Below are positions 1 through 11,400 of a stretch of 37,286 nucleotides of DNA, piece after piece. The stretch is from contig UZAE01012557.1 of NCBI GenBank assembly GCA_900617975.1, positions 1 through 37,286 of the forward strand, written 5' to 3'. The number at the start of each line of letters is the position of its first letter. Position 1 is the stretch's first letter. The notes beneath the pieces are model-generated. The model had not been told where the DNA came from and did not search any database. It saw only the letters and a list, made by a program, of their open reading frames with translations. Source of the stretch: Rodentolepis nana (taxonomy: Eukaryota; Platyhelminthes; Cestoda; Cyclophyllidea; Hymenolepididae). The translations under genes were made by a program, and so were the position numbers.

Positions 1-22
1 ACAGAACTCTGATTCACAGGTG

Positions 23-196
23 CAAGAGACTAACACAAGGGTAGAGAAAATGGTAAGATGATCATTGTGGAAGTGACCAAATATGACCTACAATGGGGTC
101 ATGGTAGGTCGTAATCAGAAGTCAATTGCCTGTTTATAGACCTTTTGGCCGTATGAACATATGTTGCCCAGGATGCACCACGTGAAGGTAAGTCTA
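23..196 (+). repeat. Dispersed repeat, copy 1 (most diverged)
   Basis: This copy aligns with two others at 20746-20940 and 22430-22610. Shared blocks run in the same order: GAGACAAACACAA-like, then a GTGAAGT/TAGTCG-like stretch, then CCGTATGAAyATAyGTTGCC, then CACGTGRAGGTAAGTCTAT. The last 60 bases are the best conserved part and end in a splice-donor-like AGGTAAGT. In this copy the short frame after the ATG ends in TGA before the donor. I see no transposase or RT sequence, poly(A) tail or clear target-site duplication, so the class is unknown. Confidence 0.7.
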
Positions 197-2834
197 TCGT
201 GCTCCCCATAATTAGCCATAATCTTACTACTAATTCATACCTCTTGGCAAATAACCAAGTGGAATTTTGGAGAAGTTAATAATTTTTAAAAAATAACTTC
301 TACTTAAAGTTAAAAGTAGAATAGAACTCGTTAGAAAATTTGTGAGTTTAGATACCACTCAGCCAACCAAAACTCCTAAGTAGATGTATTGTATTTAAAC
401 GATGAAGCTTCGTAGAAGTGTCACACAACCAGAATGAACTCTATTCGCTTATTGGATATTGTTGGAGCACCTTAGCTAATTTGAGAAGCGATTTTCTACA
501 GTGATTATTGTGGTTTAGTCAAGTTTCAGTTGTGCAGCAATCACTACAGTCTGTTTGGTATAATGAAATTAAAGAAACAATTTGACAAGTTCCTTACTTT
601 CATAATTAATTACTTACAAATCTGTCGGACTTTTTAAAGTTCACTAAAATTGTGAATCGCTTCCGGACATTCGATTGAAGTAAATTGTGAAAATTTTTCC
701 TAATTCCGCATTACTACCAAATTTGGGGTTATTTATGCTCAGTAAACGAAATCGCAAATGTTACAAAAATAAATGTGTCTTTTATCCTTGTAAAGAATAT
801 CATCTGACTATTAATCTACCAGGGTCAGCTAAACTGGCCAATATTTCAATGATACATTGCTTTGAAGCTTCCCGAGTTGTGATCATTAAATTCTTGAAAA
901 TTATGAATGTTAAGTCTGCTGAAAAAACACCGAAAAGCTGTGGAATCAACACGATTACGATGTTCTACGTCGGTTGACCACTTACGATATGATAACCACC
1001 GCAATCCCCACTTTCTTGATAGTCCGTGTGGAGTTAACTGATACCTGTATCTCACTGTTTTATCGATAATATTCTTCTGAGTAAATTAAACAACAAGCCT
1101 TCTAATGAACTTGAATCTCTCAATTTGAACTGACTGCAAGAAAGTGTATCGATTAACGGGTACTATCCTTCATATAGGCATAATGCTGGAAAAGCTTTAG
1201 TATAACATGGAGATTGATCTCGGTGATGCTGAGAGGATATAACGTGAATCGTATCTGTAATATTCTGATCTTATTTACTGCCTTAGATTGGTCAAATATT
1301 TTGACGTCGTTTATCTATCACTTTGCAGAGATATGAGTCCTCGAGGTAATTCCATTGCCGAGTAATTTGAGCATCACTACGATGTTCCTTTCCATAACAA
1401 AACTGCTTATTCTGCTACTGTCGGATAGTCGATATAGACGTACTCATGAGATGTTACTACGCTCAAAATTTCGTCTTAATGGGAGTAAATTAATTTGAAG
1501 AGCTACTTCTAGCTAAAGACAATTAATAGAACACAACCCCGAGCCTGACGTCAGAAGAAACAATTTAATTTTGACAATGACTATGTTTATCTACAATCCA
1601 TTTTCTTCACATTTAAATACATTCCATAATTCATTTTGCCTATTACGATGGATTTATGCATAATAATATAATGTTTTATTCCAGTATTCATCTTGTAGCT
1701 ATACATTTAGTTTAATTAGCCAAAATAAATTTTAAAAATTATCCCCACATAGTAACTGCAATAGTTCTGTAAATTGTACAGGCTTGCTATGTTTGTATTC
1801 TGGTATCACCAGATATTCCGTATTTTATTGGGGATATAGCTAAATGTGTAACTTACTAAGAATACAAGATTCAAATGTAAGACGTCTACCTCCAGATTTT
1901 TGAGTAATTTCATACTTGTCCAAGATGGTTAATTGGAATACATGCAGTTGACAATTATAATGGGTAAGAGCAGCTAACTTAAACGCACAACCAGCCCCAG
2001 ATCACTCAAAGCTGATTGGGTGATAGTAAATGGCGTCAAATTGTCATTGTTGCGGGATGTTTAAGGTGGAATTGTGATTTTATTGACATTCAGCAATATT
2101 AGGCTTTGAACACGACCTACTGCGGATTCCGTAAACCGCATGTCTATGTATGAGCTAGGTTATTACATAGTAAGATCTACTATGGACATTTAATGTCACA
2201 TAACCAAAACCTGAATTGAAAATATATTGCAAAGATAATTGCAATTCAAAGATCTGTACGTCAATGAAGGAAAGGTAAGTGGTGTATTCAAAGAAAAAAC
2301 TTACGAACCAAAACGTGATTGCAAATTTTTGCAACTCCAATAAAGGGAAATGATGATAATAAACATTTTTTCAAAGGCCTAGTAACTAACATAAATGTCG
2401 GTGTGTTAAATGGTGCAATTTTGAAACCCGTCGGCTCAAATCAGTCGAATAAAATGGCTTAACACAATGGCCAACAAAATTTTTCCATAAAACAGCAGAA
2501 GAATAAAACTCAACCAAACAAACATAGCTTCGACAGCAAGTTTTTGTTTTCAATTTCTGACTACCATGCTTAGATAAACGGCGATTGATAAGTCCACATT
2601 ATAGAACTAAAAGGTAATTGATTCTGAGAATAATGTTGTTTATAATACGAGCATGTTGAAGTCATTAAAAGCTATTGGGAACAATCATCCAAAAACACAA
2701 GCTGAAAAAATTAGCAATTGGGAATAGTGAGACTTATAGGTATAACAATTGGAACACAACAAGAAAGATGACGAATGAAAAAAACTAGGACTTTGATATT
2801 GACTATACAATAAAAATCATGTACAATATTATAC
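197..2834. other. Intergenic, AT-rich, no recognised gene
   Basis: The longest open frame is 96 codons on the plus strand (687-977). It has no recognisable domain and no flanking splice sites that extend it. I found no RNA gene or mobile element here beyond repeat copy 1 at the edge. Confidence 0.5.
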
Positions 2835-3146
2835 TCAGTTATTCGAAAAATAATCAACCCTTTTGCCCTTCACCCACTTCTTCTTGCCTCTCAAAGCCCG
2901 AAGTCGATCCATTTCATCACGGAAATCAGCATGTTCGTCTCGATAAAGACCAATCCTGCGGAGAGTTGCTAATATTTCCGAGTATTCTTCAAGGGGAGGA
3001 TACCAATCACGAATTTTTACGGCCTCTGGCTGTTCGCTCATTATTCGGACAACTTTTGGTGGTGGGTATGAAGATGTAGTGTCTGCGAAAATTCGACTGG
3101 CAAGGAGTGCTATTCGCTGCGAATAAACCGTAGCTTTTGATGTCAT
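2835..3146 (-). CDS. MRPS33: Mitochondrial small ribosomal subunit protein S33 (mS33)
   Basis: A 103-residue single-exon protein, close to the roughly 106 residues of the human protein. It is a component of the small subunit of the mitochondrial ribosome. The family is recognised from the central RDWYPPLEEYSEILATLRRI stretch, the following GLYRDEHADFRDE and the basic LRALRGKKK tail; human S33 has DWYP, LRFLGLYRDEHQDF and LRGK at the same positions. The start is taken at the ATG of MTSK. An in-frame upstream ATG lies beyond an excellent acceptor (TTTTCCCTTTTAG) that ends one base before this ATG, so the upstream residues are probably intronic or outron sequence. The N terminus is rich in Ser, Ala and Arg, consistent with a mitochondrial protein that has little or no cleaved presequence. 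The neighbour at 4822-5151 is on the same strand 1.7 kb upstream. Confidence 0.9.
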   Translation of the reverse strand: MTSKATVYSQRIALLASRIFADTTSSYPPPKVVRIMSEQPEAVKIRDWYPPLEEYSEILATLRRIGLYRDEHADFRDEMDRLRALRGKKKWVKGKRVDYFSNN

Positions 3147-3165
3147 GCTAAAAGGGAAAATACAC
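3147..3165 (-). other. Splice acceptor abutting MRPS33 ATG (possible trans-splice site)
   Basis: Read on the minus strand, a pyrimidine tract ending in TTTTAG is followed by a single C and then the ATG. With a 1-nt leader, either a 5'UTR cis intron or spliced-leader addition must supply the mRNA 5' end. I cannot identify an upstream cis exon. Confidence 0.5.
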
Positions 3166-4821
3166 CTTAGCATATGCAAAATAAATCAAATAAAATTGTC
3201 ACATGCTTAATTTAAGCCAGCACCGACCTTATTTGTTGGACCAAGACTATTTAAGGTGCTGGTGGTGTATAAGCTAATTAAAAACAGTTTACGATTGGAA
3301 CTTTTATCCTTGTGCTTATAGCAGATAAGTATATAAATATTAAATAACCTTAGTTAATAATTTTTTTCAAATCACAATAAACTCTCTTTGTGAATTATTT
3401 ACCTTACTTTATATTTAGTGTTTAGTTTTGAAACGAAAGTAATTTTGAAGCTTTCTTCAGGATTATTTTTTCACTACGAAAAATTTAAAATTCTTGATTA
3501 TGACATTTATCCCGATACAATTTTATAACTTACCTCACTTTCATTTAATTCAATTCTACCAGAGCCCAGTCATTGAATGACGAATATTCTGATTGTGAAT
3601 AAATGTAAAATTACTTTTAGAGATAAGGTTTTATCTGATTAACTACAAAAAATATGAAAAGCTCAATATTTCTCTAGTTCAATTCCTTGAACGGGACAAT
3701 TTTTTCGATGAATCATTTAAGGACTGATGAGTTGATAGTAATTAAGTCCAATAGTTTATAAATCGGAAACCCAGAATCGAGGTTTTAGCTCTCAAAAAGT
3801 CAAAGTCCATTTACTTAAGCCACAATAAGAAATCAACAATTATCTTATTTTCTAGATTTGTTACTGAATCCGCTCGATAATCTATTATTCATGATGCGAA
3901 ATCCCACATTTTAGTCAATATTCAGAATCGTTCAGTGTACTTTTACACCCATTTCGAAAACGTTACTCAATTAACTGTCACCTTTAAATGGCTAAGTACC
4001 AAGTATTTCTTTCTGCTCTGTCTGAAATTATGTCATATTTTATAAAATGATAAAATTTTTTATTGATTTCTATAAGCCTGAATTATTTCTCAGAATTGGT
4101 AACTTAATATACCTTTCTTATCTATAATGTCAAAAAGTCTTTCAAATATTTCAATTAAATGTGTTTTAACATTGAAGAAGAATGATGTAGGAATAGCTAC
4201 GCAAACTTACTCCATGAAGGTAGAATTAATTCCATAAATCAATTACATTGCTAGTATATTGGCCTTAGTAGTTTTTAAAAGGTTTTCATCTCGTTCATTT
4301 AATCGTCAAAGCTATCGAATTATATTCCTCTGCATATTCAACATGGTCACGCAGTAATCAACTTATACTAAGGAAACTTGAACAAATTAAGTAAAGAGAA
4401 TACTTAGTAGTCCGTCTTCATTGCCTTAGAGTTTCTCGAGAAATCCATTTAAATTTATCGGATCGATTGATGAACGGCCTACTGATTTACATGAAGATTT
4501 ACTAGCATTGTGACATCACAATTCACCGTCTCAATACAAAATACATTGTATTTGTTAATGTATACATATAAAATTGCTCAGTCTGACATAAATAGTTGGT
4601 TTCACTACTTTCAACTCAATTCCTGCAGAGCACAGTAGTTGGCATAAGGAAAGCTTTTAACTCAGCAATTGAAATTCGTGACAGGTGCGTCATTATCCTC
4701 GAAAAGACTTAAATTAAGCAGTTGAAAATCATGCAATATGGAATAGTTAAGCTTATAATACAAGGATATAATTAAAAATATTACAGCATCACTATATTTG
4801 AAAGGAATATAGACAAATTAG
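3166..4821. other. Intergenic, AT-rich, no recognised gene
   Basis: No long open frame, RNA gene or repeat was recognised. Some of this may be outron or 5' flank of MRPS33 and 3' flank of the gene ending at 4822. Confidence 0.5.
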
Positions 4822-5151
4822 TCATACAAAAATCTGTTCAACGTCCACTTTCGAGGGTTTCGAGTTGGCCGAACCCATGGTAACTACAAATTTAAATAAA
4901 CCAGATGGATGCACTCCTTCTTCATCAAGGCGTCCTTTAGTAGTCACAATACGACATAGCCACTCGTATTTCATCGGTGAACCTGGAATTTTGGCCATAT
5001 ATCGAGGTGCTTCCATTGTAGTGTGATCTCGGGGAGACCTGAAATATCCTTCCTCAAAAGCTTTGTCCAGGGCAGCATCTCTTAATTGGTTCATCTGAGG
5101 ATCGCTGCATTCTGATTCTGTTAGTTCAATTTTGCCATCATTTTCCCCCAT
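4822..5151 (-). CDS. Unrecognised 109-residue protein
   Basis: I do not recognise this protein. It is one uninterrupted exon starting at ATG 5151. The frame stays open upstream only through 5'UTR to an acceptor-like site. The N-terminal third is acidic and polar (GKIELTESECSDP). The middle carries AALDKAFEEGYFRSPRD and a Pro/Met-rich YMAKIPGSPMKYEW. The C-terminal half alternates hydrophobic and polar residues (WLCRIVTTKGRLDEEGV, GLFKFVVTMGS) and suggests beta strands ending in VDVEQIFV. There is no signal peptide or membrane segment. Codon use and composition look like real coding DNA compared with the flanks, and the acceptor 25 nt before the ATG matches the pattern of its neighbours. It may be a lineage-restricted or fast-evolving small protein. 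Confidence 0.6.
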   Translation of the reverse strand: MGENDGKIELTESECSDPQMNQLRDAALDKAFEEGYFRSPRDHTTMEAPRYMAKIPGSPMKYEWLCRIVTTKGRLDEEGVHPSGLFKFVVTMGSANSKPSKVDVEQIFV

Positions 5152-5176
5152 TGTAACCACACAAGGCCGCTCTATA

Positions 5177-5195
5177 CTATTAGAAAAATGGCAAA
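5177..5195 (-). other. Acceptor-like site 25 nt upstream of the 4822-5151 gene
   Basis: The minus strand reads CCATTTTTCTAATAG and then 25 nt of leader before the ATG. It is a candidate spliced-leader or 5'UTR intron acceptor, weaker than the sites before MRPS33 and PPAN. Confidence 0.35.
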
Positions 5196-6701
5196 GGTAG
5201 ACAAAAATTAGCGCTTAACTGAGCGCTGAGCTGATTGGCAGATGTTTATATAGCACTGGCAGCAAGGAACCAATCATGAAAGGCGGCAATATTTTTATTA
5301 TGAATCTTGTGCTTTCAAGGCCATTTTCTGCAAGTGACTTCATTTCCTTGAGTGCCTATACGCGATAGGCGTCAAATTTAACTGTACATTAATTTCAAGT
5401 GACACCTATTACTTTGAGTTTCAGGAAATTTTTGAGAATTGGAAAGGAAAATAAGATTTGCTGTGCTGCAGAGTAACATTGTGTTCAATTTATTCTTTTT
5501 TTCAATTTTACATAGTAGCTATTCATCACCCCGATTTTAGATTGGGTTAAGAGAATTATGAATTAAGAATTCATGCTATTTCTACATAATACGTTTGAGT
5601 TCGTAACACTATTTTACCTACAGCTGCTTTCACAATAAACTCTCAAGAAAGCTGAGGGGGATTATATAGTTGCTAAGGCCTTCTTCAGGTTATGCTCACC
5701 ATTTTCTCACCATTTTCACCACATTACAATTAGGAGAAAGGAACAAGAAAACGTTGAGTAGAGTTTATTGATTCAGACATCAGGTGCTGTGAATTAGTGA
5801 TAAGTTACAGAGAGAGTATTTATAGAGCGATCAGAAGCGGTAGCATGAAGAAATGGAAGGTTTCAAATCATCTTTGAAATGAGCTGGTTCAAAGAATGTG
5901 AGAAAGTGCCAATTTCATTTTCATTCATTCGTGGCTTCTTGTTTGGGGAAAACTGAGATTCTCAGCATTCAAAAAGCCTAAGTTGTGTAGCTTTATGACT
6001 GCTGTTTGTATTTCGTTAACCTATTTCCATGAAAAATAATGTTAGCGGTTGAATGATTCGTTTATAAATTAAAACCTATAGGCTCTCATGTCGCAAAATC
6101 GTCTTAAGTCAATATTGTGCACTTGGTTTTGAGTTGTTAATATCATTTTTACACTATATGTCTTTAGATTTATATTTTGATGAATGTACTGGCAAGCTTT
6201 AAATCAGGAATTTCGACTTTTAAAGGACAACACACGAAGTAGGCTGTGGTAGAAATCGAAAGTTGGTAGATATTGGTTGGACTCGGTTATTGACGATTTA
6301 AGGACTATTATCAAAGGAGCTATAGGGTGGATTTTGGAATCGGCATCTGTATCTCACTGGGTTGTGGTTGTATACTTTGGAGAGAAGAGTAATTTGCTAA
6401 AAAGTGTGGATGCATAGCACAATAAAGACCGAACAAAGGGAATTCGCGCGCTAGCCTATTGCATATCGAGTGGCATGGACCCGGGTCCAGTGCCCTACAA
6501 GCCAATCAGCAATCAATATACCCTTAACATAGATTTGATAGCGCTCACATTATTAAGCGTTTTCATTAAACTCTCCACAAGGTGACTAAAGTGATCTCAC
6601 TACTTTCGAAGGTGTATGGAAATCCTTAGATGAGATTGCACCAACGGGCTCCATTGGGGGCTCTTTGTATTTGTCTGAAGCTTAGTTAAACTTCCAAGAG
6701 T
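5196..6701. other. Intergenic, no recognised gene
   Basis: Only short chance frames are present. A small imperfect direct repeat of TCACCATTTTC occurs near 5697-5725. Nothing else stands out up to the mariner fragment. Confidence 0.45.
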
Positions 6702-6864
6702 ACAAAACTAAAGAACTAAAAAAAATTTTTTTACTAATTAACCTAGAAGCCCATACAGTAAGAAAAAAAATATAGGTTAGATGCTCTGGCCACGTTAACA
6801 AAACAAAAGAAAGTATAGAGTGAATCTGTCAACAAAAACGGGAATTACTTAGTTGCCCACCCAA
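6702..6864 (-). mobile_element. Solo mariner end fragment
   Basis: About 163 bases align almost base for base with 31925-32089, the outer (transposase 5') end of the mariner in the nardilysin intron. Shared landmarks are ACTAATTAACCTAGAAGCCC, TATAGGTTAGATGCT and GTATAGAGTGAATCTGTC. The inverted terminal repeat reads AGTTGCCCACCCAA here and is followed by TA, the mariner target dinucleotide. Homology stops abruptly at about 6702, just outside the transposase start in the full copy. No transposase sequence and no convincing opposite end are nearby, so this is a truncated copy. Confidence 0.85.
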
Positions 6865-8124
6865 TACCAAAGGCTTATCTGTGAAGTATGCACCAGACCA
6901 GTAAAACAAAATTAACCTTGAAAAAATGGGTAAAAATTTACATACTGGCAAGCAAATAATGGGAGAATTCAGGCCGTAAGTTATCTAAGGGTTATATAGT
7001 AATTATGAAGTAGATGGACCTTTCTAAACGGATTCAATTAAAAAAATGTTCGGACTACAATTGTTTACTGCCGCTGGAATGTTCGAAGGGAAATGGATAG
7101 AACTTATTAATGAATGCTGAGCAGTGCAGCATTATCCACTTTCGCCTTCAAACTAAACATTAGTTGAAAATAGAGAATGCAGAATATTTGTTAAAACAAC
7201 AGACCAAGCTGAAGTGTTAACAAGATTTACTAAAATTCCATGGACATATTGCAGCAAGCGCTTAATGCTTTCTCTTCGTAGTATGAGTGCTGACAGCAAT
7301 GGCCACGGAATTGATGATCTTTTGCCTTTTCTTATACTCAATATGTCTTCCTGTCTCAGTAATGGCTTTGAAGGTCGGGTATATTTCGTACTTGTTCGTG
7401 CCTGCAGGCGTGTTTGCATGACGCACTGGCAACCAAACTCTCATTCATGCTGATATCTCCTGGAATCGTCAGTCTAACTTATGCTCAGACAAAGGAACAT
7501 CTGCTCCCTTTCAGCTTTCCCGCCGTCTTCTCTCTCATGCCCACCATCTTGTCATCACGACGAAGAAGAGTAAAAGATAAAAGACGTGGCTAAATTGAGC
7601 CAAATACCGTAACTGCAAGTCATTCTTCTAACAGTTCACTGACTCAACTTTCCTTCAAATGCCCATTTAATTGTGACCTGAGTGCCAAAGACAAAAAAAC
7701 GTTTGAGACTTAAGAAGTATGAATTGTCAAGCCACTGGTCAACGATTGAGCGCAATAAAACAAATGAAAGAGTATTTAGAAGTTTCGGAATTCAGCGTTA
7801 AACCACCACAAAATTCAAATGTCACCAAAGCTTCAGTTCCTGAATTAAGTTGAACCAAAAGCGGTTCAGATAAGTCGAAATTGTTGATTTTCAAATGCTG
7901 AAAATCCTGAAAGCTCGTTAACCTCCCCAACTATTGAGAGTAAGATGAATTCAAGTTAGTTGGCCTATTAACAAAGGCAAATAAACACCCACTATCGGAC
8001 AAATATTATGCAATCTAATGGACTGAACGTCAAATTCTACTTTGGAACGTAATCTACCTACCAAAATAAAGCGAAAATGGCAATTTACTTTTATTGTAAC
8101 TTTGGTTCCCCTCAACCCCTCTCA

Positions 8125-8130
8125 TTTATT
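8125..8130 (-). terminator. Candidate poly(A) signal for PPAN
   Basis: AATAAA occurs on the minus strand about 290 nt beyond the PPAN stop. It is the first canonical hexamer I see downstream. In AT-rich DNA it could be chance. Confidence 0.3.
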
Positions 8131-8250
8131 ATTACTACCGTCAACCAATTTCAGCAACTAACGGGATTTGGAAATTGTAAAATTATTTTGTGCCATATAA
8201 CCCGAAGGAACAAAATCCGATAAGAATAAAAGGCTGCTTTAAATGTCATT

Positions 8251-8252
<2 letters not shown>

Positions 8253-8284
<32 letters not shown>
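8253..8284. repeat. (AT)16 microsatellite
   Basis: An uninterrupted AT dinucleotide run of 32 bases in the putative 3' flank of PPAN. Confidence 0.95.
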
Positions 8285-8287
<3 letters not shown>

Positions 8288-8421
8288 TTATTTTTACAAA
8301 TTGCTTTACAAGCACATCTTGTATACACATACACAACTCAGCGACGTCGCGACTTTTGCTCAAGTCTCTTCTCTACAATTTAAAAGAGGATAAATAAAGC
8401 TTGAACACAAACACAGATCAA

Positions 8422-11400
8422 TTAAAAGTTAAAAAACCCACCTAAAGCCTTTTCCGTGAGGTAATTATAAGCAGGATGCTTCTTGGAAATCTTCTTAACC
8501 TTTCTCTTCTTCTTCTTGGGCTTCGGCACAGTTGACTCAGACTTCTCTCCCTCAACACCCTCTACTTCCTCCTCACCTTCTTCAGCGTCACTCAACTTAT
8601 TAATTTTCTTTTTCTCCTCTTTTTCTTTTTCATCAGCAAATTTGACAGACTTCTTCGTTTTTCCGACTGCTTCTCCTCCAGATCTGGCTGCCTCCTTCTC
8701 TTTGCGACGTCGTTCATGTTCAGCTCGGCGTTGAGCTCTCAGGGCTTCCTTGGCTTTGAACTCGGCTTCTTGTTGAGCCACCTCTTGGGGCGTTCGTTTT
8801 TGCAAACTGTGGTATAGTACTGTTCCTGAATTCACCCCTTCCTCAATCTGAAGGACGAAAATGAGGTTTAGGCTACCTTATCTGATTAAGTGGGGCAGGG
8901 TTCTTTGATTATTACCAAAAAATTAATAATATCGCTAACTCGGGCACCAGATAAAAAAGAGGTTTTCTTCTTCAGAGAACATTCAATCGCTTAAATAAGC
9001 AGTAAGCTACAGACTCAAAACGAGTACACTCCGTAAACGGTATAAAGATGTTTGTTCTCAAGTGACCGGAAAATTTAATTTGGTTTTTGAACAAATATGA
9101 GCCATGAGATGGTAAAGCGAACACACATGTACCCAGACAGACAACATTGTAAACAAAACCTTAGCAGACGACACAATAGCTTATTCGGTGTTTTATCAAC
9201 ATTACTGAGATATTCGATAAAGCGAATTAAAGTCTTGAAAATTCTACTGCATATTTTTCGTCGATTTATCTACATTTTAGTGGCTACAAACGTCGACATT
9301 GTAGGTATTAAAGCATGTTTTATACCAATTTGTCCCACAACACCTTCCGGTTTTAAAAGGACATACCACACCATCAAAAATGTTCAAATTTAAGGTAGAT
9401 AAGCCAATTCAATATGCTTGAAAAGTCTGTATTTGGAAACTGTGAAACAAGCTCCAACCAAACTCAACGACTTAATACAACTCTAGAGGAGATTGTAAGG
9501 AGTATGCAATAAAGATAGATGATTTGTATTTCTAAAAAGAACAGCCAGTACATTTCAAATGTCGTCAGCAAGTCCCAAAACTACACTTATTTATAGATGA
9601 CACATCGAATTTCATAAATCATCAGACCCTCTGTCTCATCTCATGATTCAATAAGGGTGGAATAGAAGGCATGTAACATTCTGCTTCTCCCTTACGCAAG
9701 GCCATACAATGTTCAAGAGATTCAAAAGCATTTACCTTATAAAGTTGGAATGTAAGCCTCGGACCAATCTCCGTAAGACGGACACAGGCTTTGCGACATC
9801 CACTCAAATGAGAAAATCCGTGGGTTGCTTTAGCTTGAGCCTTCGCCTCTTTAATGTCCTTCGATTTTGGAAGTTGGGAGGACTTCTTTAATCCCTCTTC
9901 TTCACCAGCACCTTCTATTTGTTGGCCAACGTCCTCAATGTCCATCGGCTGTCCTGGCAATGGCACCTCTGCCATGTCTTCCAATTCTGAAGCTGCGGAG
10001 TCCGTAAGTAGACTGGCTCTAAATTGAAATTCAAGAGATTATACTTTCAAGTACCGGTAAAATTGAGCTTTCCCATTATTGTTCCCGAATTTTAACAATG
10101 TGTTGCCTAGCAATATAAGCGTCATTCATTTATATTTGCGATAAACTTTTGAATTAATATAGCCTCTTTTTTATATGATTGGTAAACGTTGCCCTAAGTG
10201 AAAGACTTAGAACATGTGTTCACTATTCCCCATTTGTTTAGGCAGTTTGTTAAAATTAAGGTAAACTAACCCTACAACTCATTCATAAGACCATTAATTG
10301 GATCTATGAATATACGATTATTGCTTAACACATTTTTACTGACACTTAAAATATGGTAAATAAAACAACTCAATTCAAATTTTCTGACACGTATTAAGCA
10401 TTTCAATAGGTCTTGCCAATGGTTGCCAATGAGCATCGTCATCTAGTTCGATGTACAAAATGAGAAGCAGGTGGGCTTTAATTTCGGAACTATAGCCCTA
10501 GAAATCAATTCGAAAGCCAATTTTATAGAACTTTGAGTGGTCTTGTCCCAACAAAGTCTGCTCAGCTTTTCCCGATCTTGTTCGCATTTACAGTGCTATT
10601 ATTACCATTTATCCCATGTCATCGCATCCTACCCTATCATCAAGTCACCCGATAGAGCGAGTAGATAAGACTTACTTGGCAAGATAATCGTCCATGCTGG
10701 CAAATTTACCGAGGCTGGGGACACCAGTCGCCTTGCCAATTCCTTGAGGACCAAGACCTGCTGCTGTCCTCTGTTTCTTCATAGCTACACCACCCATTCC
10801 CAATCTACGCAAAGCCCGACTAATTGACCGATTCTCCAATCTTATGTTGTAGTGTCGTAAGTAGATCAATTCCTTGCCTTCACCATCCTCGCTTGAAGTA
10901 TCCACCTCACGACTTAGAAGAAGGACTCGACGAACACTACTGACTTTCAGCTAAGGAAAAGAAAGGAATGGCTAAATAGGTTAAATGATATCTTGTACAC
11001 AGATAGCCCAATGGTCCAAATTAAGAGCTTTCAAAAGCAAACTTATCAACAAAAGGACAAGAAATAACTTTCATTAACGTAGTAGTAGCAGACTGTCACA
11101 AAGAGGTTAATCACAACTTACACTAGCTGACCCCTAAAGGTGACGAAGTACCAAGTAGTTAAACTTACAGACACTAGAATCCTTCTAACATCAGAAAACT
11201 TAGAGCGGGATTGTGATTTCCAAATGGTGTTTATGGTATGCACACTAATTGATCGCATTTGTTGATTAAAAGGACTTGATATAAACAAGTCGTGACAAAA
11301 TTTGTCAACCTAACTAATAGCGTTTAGAGAGCCAAATAACATAATTAAGAATTACGCAACTAGAAGAGTAACTCATGTAAGGCCTGCTACGATGACTTTC

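Larger units (their letters stand above)
6865..8421. other. Intergenic between the mariner fragment and PPAN
   Basis: Several overlapping 60-90 codon frames at 7153-7453 lie on both strands, look like chance frames and match nothing I know. The stretch holds an AT microsatellite and a candidate poly(A) signal for PPAN, listed separately. Confidence 0.45.

Noticed and set aside
140..200. Dispersed repeat core as a spliced-leader RNA gene (exon followed by GTAAGT)
   Set aside because: No Sm-site-like sequence follows the donor, the copies differ in the would-be leader, and the 5' part does not resemble a leader ending at ATG.
3721..3745. GGACTGATGAGT, reminiscent of a hammerhead ribozyme core
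   Set aside because: No GAAA core partner or pairing stems in the correct spacing could be found.
6273..6301. TTGGTTGGACTCGG...GACGATTT after a TA resembles the other mariner terminal repeat and might pair with the end at 6864 as a 592-bp non-autonomous element
   Set aside because: The match needs gaps, the interior has no mariner similarity, and the next bases differ from the intact left end, so chance is as likely.
7153..7453. Overlapping 60-88 codon frames on both strands
   Set aside because: Mutually overlapping frames with no recognised motif; a locally less AT-rich patch explains them.
8436..8446. GTGGGT donor just before the PPAN stop, implying a further exon
   Set aside because: No downstream exon could be recognised, and the frame reaches a stop 5 codons later at a plausible C terminus; left as a caveat only.
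9097..9393. 98-codon plus-strand frame inside PPAN intron 3
   Set aside because: Composition is intron-like, no domain is visible, and it lies antisense within a clear intron.
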